Positions 50,917-52,400 of a stretch of 52,400 nt of DNA are shown here, piece after piece. The position numbers and the translations under genes were made by a program. The first letter of the stretch is position 1. Each line of letters begins with the position of its first letter. The notes below the pieces were generated by a model that did not search any database, had not been told where the DNA came from, and saw only the letters and a list, made by a program, of their open reading frames with translations. This DNA comes from 'Osedax' symbiont bacterium Rs2_46_30_T18 (GTDB taxonomy: Bacteria > Pseudomonadota > Gammaproteobacteria > Pseudomonadales > Balneatricaceae), in contig MABF01000244.1 in the NCBI GenBank assembly GCA_002163025.1, forward strand, positions 1-52,400. Direction: 5' to 3'.

Positions 50917-51414
50917 TCATTGAACTGAAATTCCCTTGGCTTGCTGTGTTGTTCTTATTCTGGGTTGAATTTTAACAACCGCCAAAATAGAGGTGATTAA
51001 TGCTGCAAGGGCGAAAAATATTCTGTGCCAGTGAAAACCTAACCAGGTTGATAGCTCTGTACTAACATCATTAATTGCGATTGTTTGCTCGGCAAAAGAG
51101 GCGTTAGTAGGTAAAAAATAGATCGGAAAATACAACACATTTGCCAATAAGAACCCAATGGTCAACCCCCATAACTTTTTGTTTGTTCCATCTATGAAAA
51201 AGACAATGACAGTCAACATTAAAACGCCTGGGCCAAAGGGTATCATCAGTTTTCCTATAGTTGGGCTGTAAAGGGAGAACCAATCCAGAAAATCGCTGGC
51301 TTGTGTCGTTTGCCAAAAAGGCACAATTACTAATGCAATTATAAGCATAGCCCCAATGAATGCGCTGTTTAAGGCTATGATTAAACATTGAATAACTTTA
51401 TTAATTTGTTGCAT
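50917..51414 (-). CDS. DUF1772-family membrane protein
   Basis: A 165-residue membrane protein with four helices: about 8-32, 52-74, 82-102 and 132-152. The final FHWHRIFFALAALITSILAV is the conserved DUF1772 segment with its W-H-R. Relatives are called anthrone oxygenase-like, but bacterial members have no known reaction. The ATG has AGGAG five bases upstream. It is divergent from a MarR-family gene whose operators lie in the shared gap, so it is a likely target of that regulator. Confidence 0.78.
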   Translation of the reverse strand: MQQINKVIQCLIIALNSAFIGAMLIIALVIVPFWQTTQASDFLDWFSLYSPTIGKLMIPFGPGVLMLTVIVFFIDGTNKKLWGLTIGFLLANVLYFPIYFLPTNASFAEQTIAINDVSTELSTWLGFHWHRIFFALAALITSILAVVKIQPRIRTTQQAKGISVQ

Positions 51415-51543
51415 ATTATCTCCTGACGAATTGCTGATTAATTCCCTATTGGATGTAAATGAAGTCGCTAACTACAAAGTAGATAAAGTACAGCCTATAA
51501 GCTGGATTATTTGCTTCTGTGATCTAGCTTCGCTATTATGCTC

Positions 51544-51585
51544 GACAACATGTTGTCATATTAAATATATGACAAGGTGTTGTCA
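51544..51585. promoter_or_regulatory. Pair of MarR-type operators
   Basis: GACAACATGTTGTC at 51544-51557 is a perfect 14-bp palindrome. TGACAA, four bases, TTGTCA at 51570-51585 is a second. Their centres are about 27 bases apart. Both share the TTGTC half-site and sit 19-60 bases before the marR start, as expected for autoregulation and control of the divergent gene. Confidence 0.8.
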
Positions 51586-51603
51586 AATGTTTAAGGACAC
51601 CCT

Positions 51604-52047
51604 ATGAAACTCACGCGACAAGGCCATGCATTCACCGAAATAGTTTTAGAAACATTTAAATTTAGTGGATTACTAACCACTGAAGGGGACAGAATTACTC
51701 AGATATACGGGCTGAGCAGTGCCAGGTGGAAAATCATTGGGGCACTTGAAAGGTCGGACACTGCTCTGACTGTCCCGCAAATCGCACGTGTAATGGGGCA
51801 AAGCCGTCAGGCAGTGCAGAGGTTAGTGGATAGCATGCATAAAGAGGGGTTACTGGTATTTATCGATAATCCAAAGCATAAACGCGCAAAATTAATCTCT
51901 TTAGCCATTGATGGAAAAAAAGTATATACAACATTGCAGCAGCAGCAGGTTCCATGGGCGAATAAACATTCAAGTGAGATAGATGAAAAGGAATTAGAAA
52001 TCACCCTGGCAACACTTAAGAAGCTTTCGGAAAAGTTTGCACTTTAG
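51604..52047 (+). CDS. MarR-family transcriptional regulator
   Basis: A 147-residue winged-helix protein. The DNA-binding part is visible as TVPQIARVMGQSRQAVQRLVDSMHKEGLLVFIDNPKHKRAKLISL, including the wing residues D and R near 95-103. N- and C-terminal helices would form the dimer. The ATG has AAGGA six bases upstream. Two palindromes immediately upstream indicate repression of its own gene and of the divergent DUF1772 gene. The inducer is unknown. Confidence 0.88.
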   Translation: MKLTRQGHAFTEIVLETFKFSGLLTTEGDRITQIYGLSSARWKIIGALERSDTALTVPQIARVMGQSRQAVQRLVDSMHKEGLLVFIDNPKHKRAKLISLAIDGKKVYTTLQQQQVPWANKHSSEIDEKELEITLATLKKLSEKFAL

Positions 52048-52239
52048 GGTATTTTCACCTTAGGTTTCGTGAAGTGTTAAAGAGGGTAGCAGTGCTTGAA
52101 TTGTATTGGGAAAGCTCAGTTCTCTATTCAATGTCCCGGGGCTGCGTTACATCAAAATATCGATGTGTAAGCTATATGCGCTTATTTGAATGACTGCTGT
52201 CTTATATACAAGTAATCCAATTATCGTCATAAAATAATT

Positions 52240-52272
52240 GAGGGTAATTAAAGGCTGAAATTAATTACCCTC
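52240..52272. terminator. Terminator at the end of the NCS2 permease gene
   Basis: A 12-bp stem (GAGGGTAATTAA at 52240-52251 and TTAATTACCCTC at 52261-52272) with a 9-base loop. On the minus strand it follows the permease stop by eight bases and leads into CAATTATTTTATG. CTTTTGATT follows on the plus strand, so it may work in both directions. Confidence 0.8.
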
Positions 52273-52279
52273 CTTTTGA

Positions 52280-52400
52280 TTATTCTATTTCATCTTCTTG
52301 AGGCATTAGCAGGTTTAAGGCAATAGCTATTACAGCAGCGGGTAATAAGCCTGTAGACATTAATGCCTTAGCAGTGCCTGGTAAATGTTGCAGTGCGGAT
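52280..52400 (-). CDS. NCS2 nucleobase permease, C-terminal fragment
   Basis: The last 40 codons of a leftward gene that enters from the right edge. The visible end has GTAKALMSTGLLPAAVIAI followed by ALNLLMPQEDEIE, which matches the final helix and acidic tail of uracil/xanthine:cation symporters (nucleobase:cation symporter-2 family). The stop TAA is at 52280-52282, followed by a hairpin. Substrate cannot be judged from this piece. Confidence 0.65.
   Translation of the reverse strand, partial: SALQHLPGTAKALMSTGLLPAAVIAIALNLLMPQEDEIE

Overview
The window looks like chromosomal DNA from a free-living marine gammaproteobacterium. GC content is moderate and coding density is high. The gene content is typical of heterotrophic marine Gammaproteobacteria: taurine dissimilation, SoeABC-type sulfite oxidation, Vibrio ChiS-like chitin-sugar sensing and uptake, branched-chain amino acid catabolism and CobST. 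I saw no rRNA, tRNA, insertion sequence, phage gene or CRISPR array. The genus cannot be fixed from sequence reading alone.

Layout, left to right. (1) 1-1.6 kb: a partial GFA-family zinc protein and an EamA exporter. (2) 1.9-8.2 kb: a taurine dissimilation block made of tpa, a TauR-like MocR regulator, xsc and pta. A 12-bp motif is shared by the tpa and xsc upstream regions. (3) 8.2-11 kb: a second MocR regulator facing a LysE-type exporter, then a DinB-fold protein. (4) 11-12.5 kb: a membrane HD-GYP protein. (5) 12.9-14.7 kb: an AT-rich three-gene set with a secreted protein carrying four 36-37-residue curlin-like repeats, an unknown secreted protein and a CsgG/HfaB-like lipoprotein. It has no curli CsgE/F/B/C neighbours and is the best candidate for an undescribed system. 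(6) 14.7-17.5 kb: cobS and cobT without cobN. (7) 17.9-22.6 kb: soeABC, which would oxidise the sulfite released by Xsc. (8) 22.7-25.6 kb: small secreted and membrane proteins around a YHYH-domain protein, plus a DUF411 metal-binding protein. (9) 25.8-26.6 kb: a preQ1-I riboswitch with its promoter in front of a YhhQ transporter. (10) 26.6-41 kb: a chitin-oligosaccharide block with a lactonase-fold protein, GH20 hexosaminidase, ChiS-like hybrid kinase, GH3/NagZ, a family-5 binding protein, two permeases, two ATPases and a GNAT. (11) 41-42.9 kb: a secreted protein with one EF-hand loop, a periplasmic cyclophilin and an array of 15-bp tandem repeats. (12) 43-45.2 kb: an ArsR-rhodanese fusion facing an MFS transporter, with matching operator palindromes. 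(13) 45.3-50.7 kb: leucine dehydrogenase and branched-chain 2-oxoacid dehydrogenase E1a/E1b/E2 with a divergent Lrp-type regulator. (14) 50.9-52.4 kb: a DUF1772 membrane protein facing a MarR regulator with two clear palindromic operators, and the C-terminus of an NCS2 permease cut by the window edge.

How the genes work together: Tpa converts taurine and pyruvate to sulfoacetaldehyde and alanine. Xsc gives acetyl phosphate and sulfite. Pta makes acetyl-CoA, and SoeABC would send sulfite electrons to the quinone pool. In the chitin block the binding protein and ABC transporter import chitooligosaccharides, GH20 and GH3 enzymes cut them in the cytoplasm, and the ChiS-like protein controls expression. 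The leucine dehydrogenase and Bkd genes turn branched-chain amino acids into acyl-CoAs. Assignments rest on motif and family recognition only; no database search was run.
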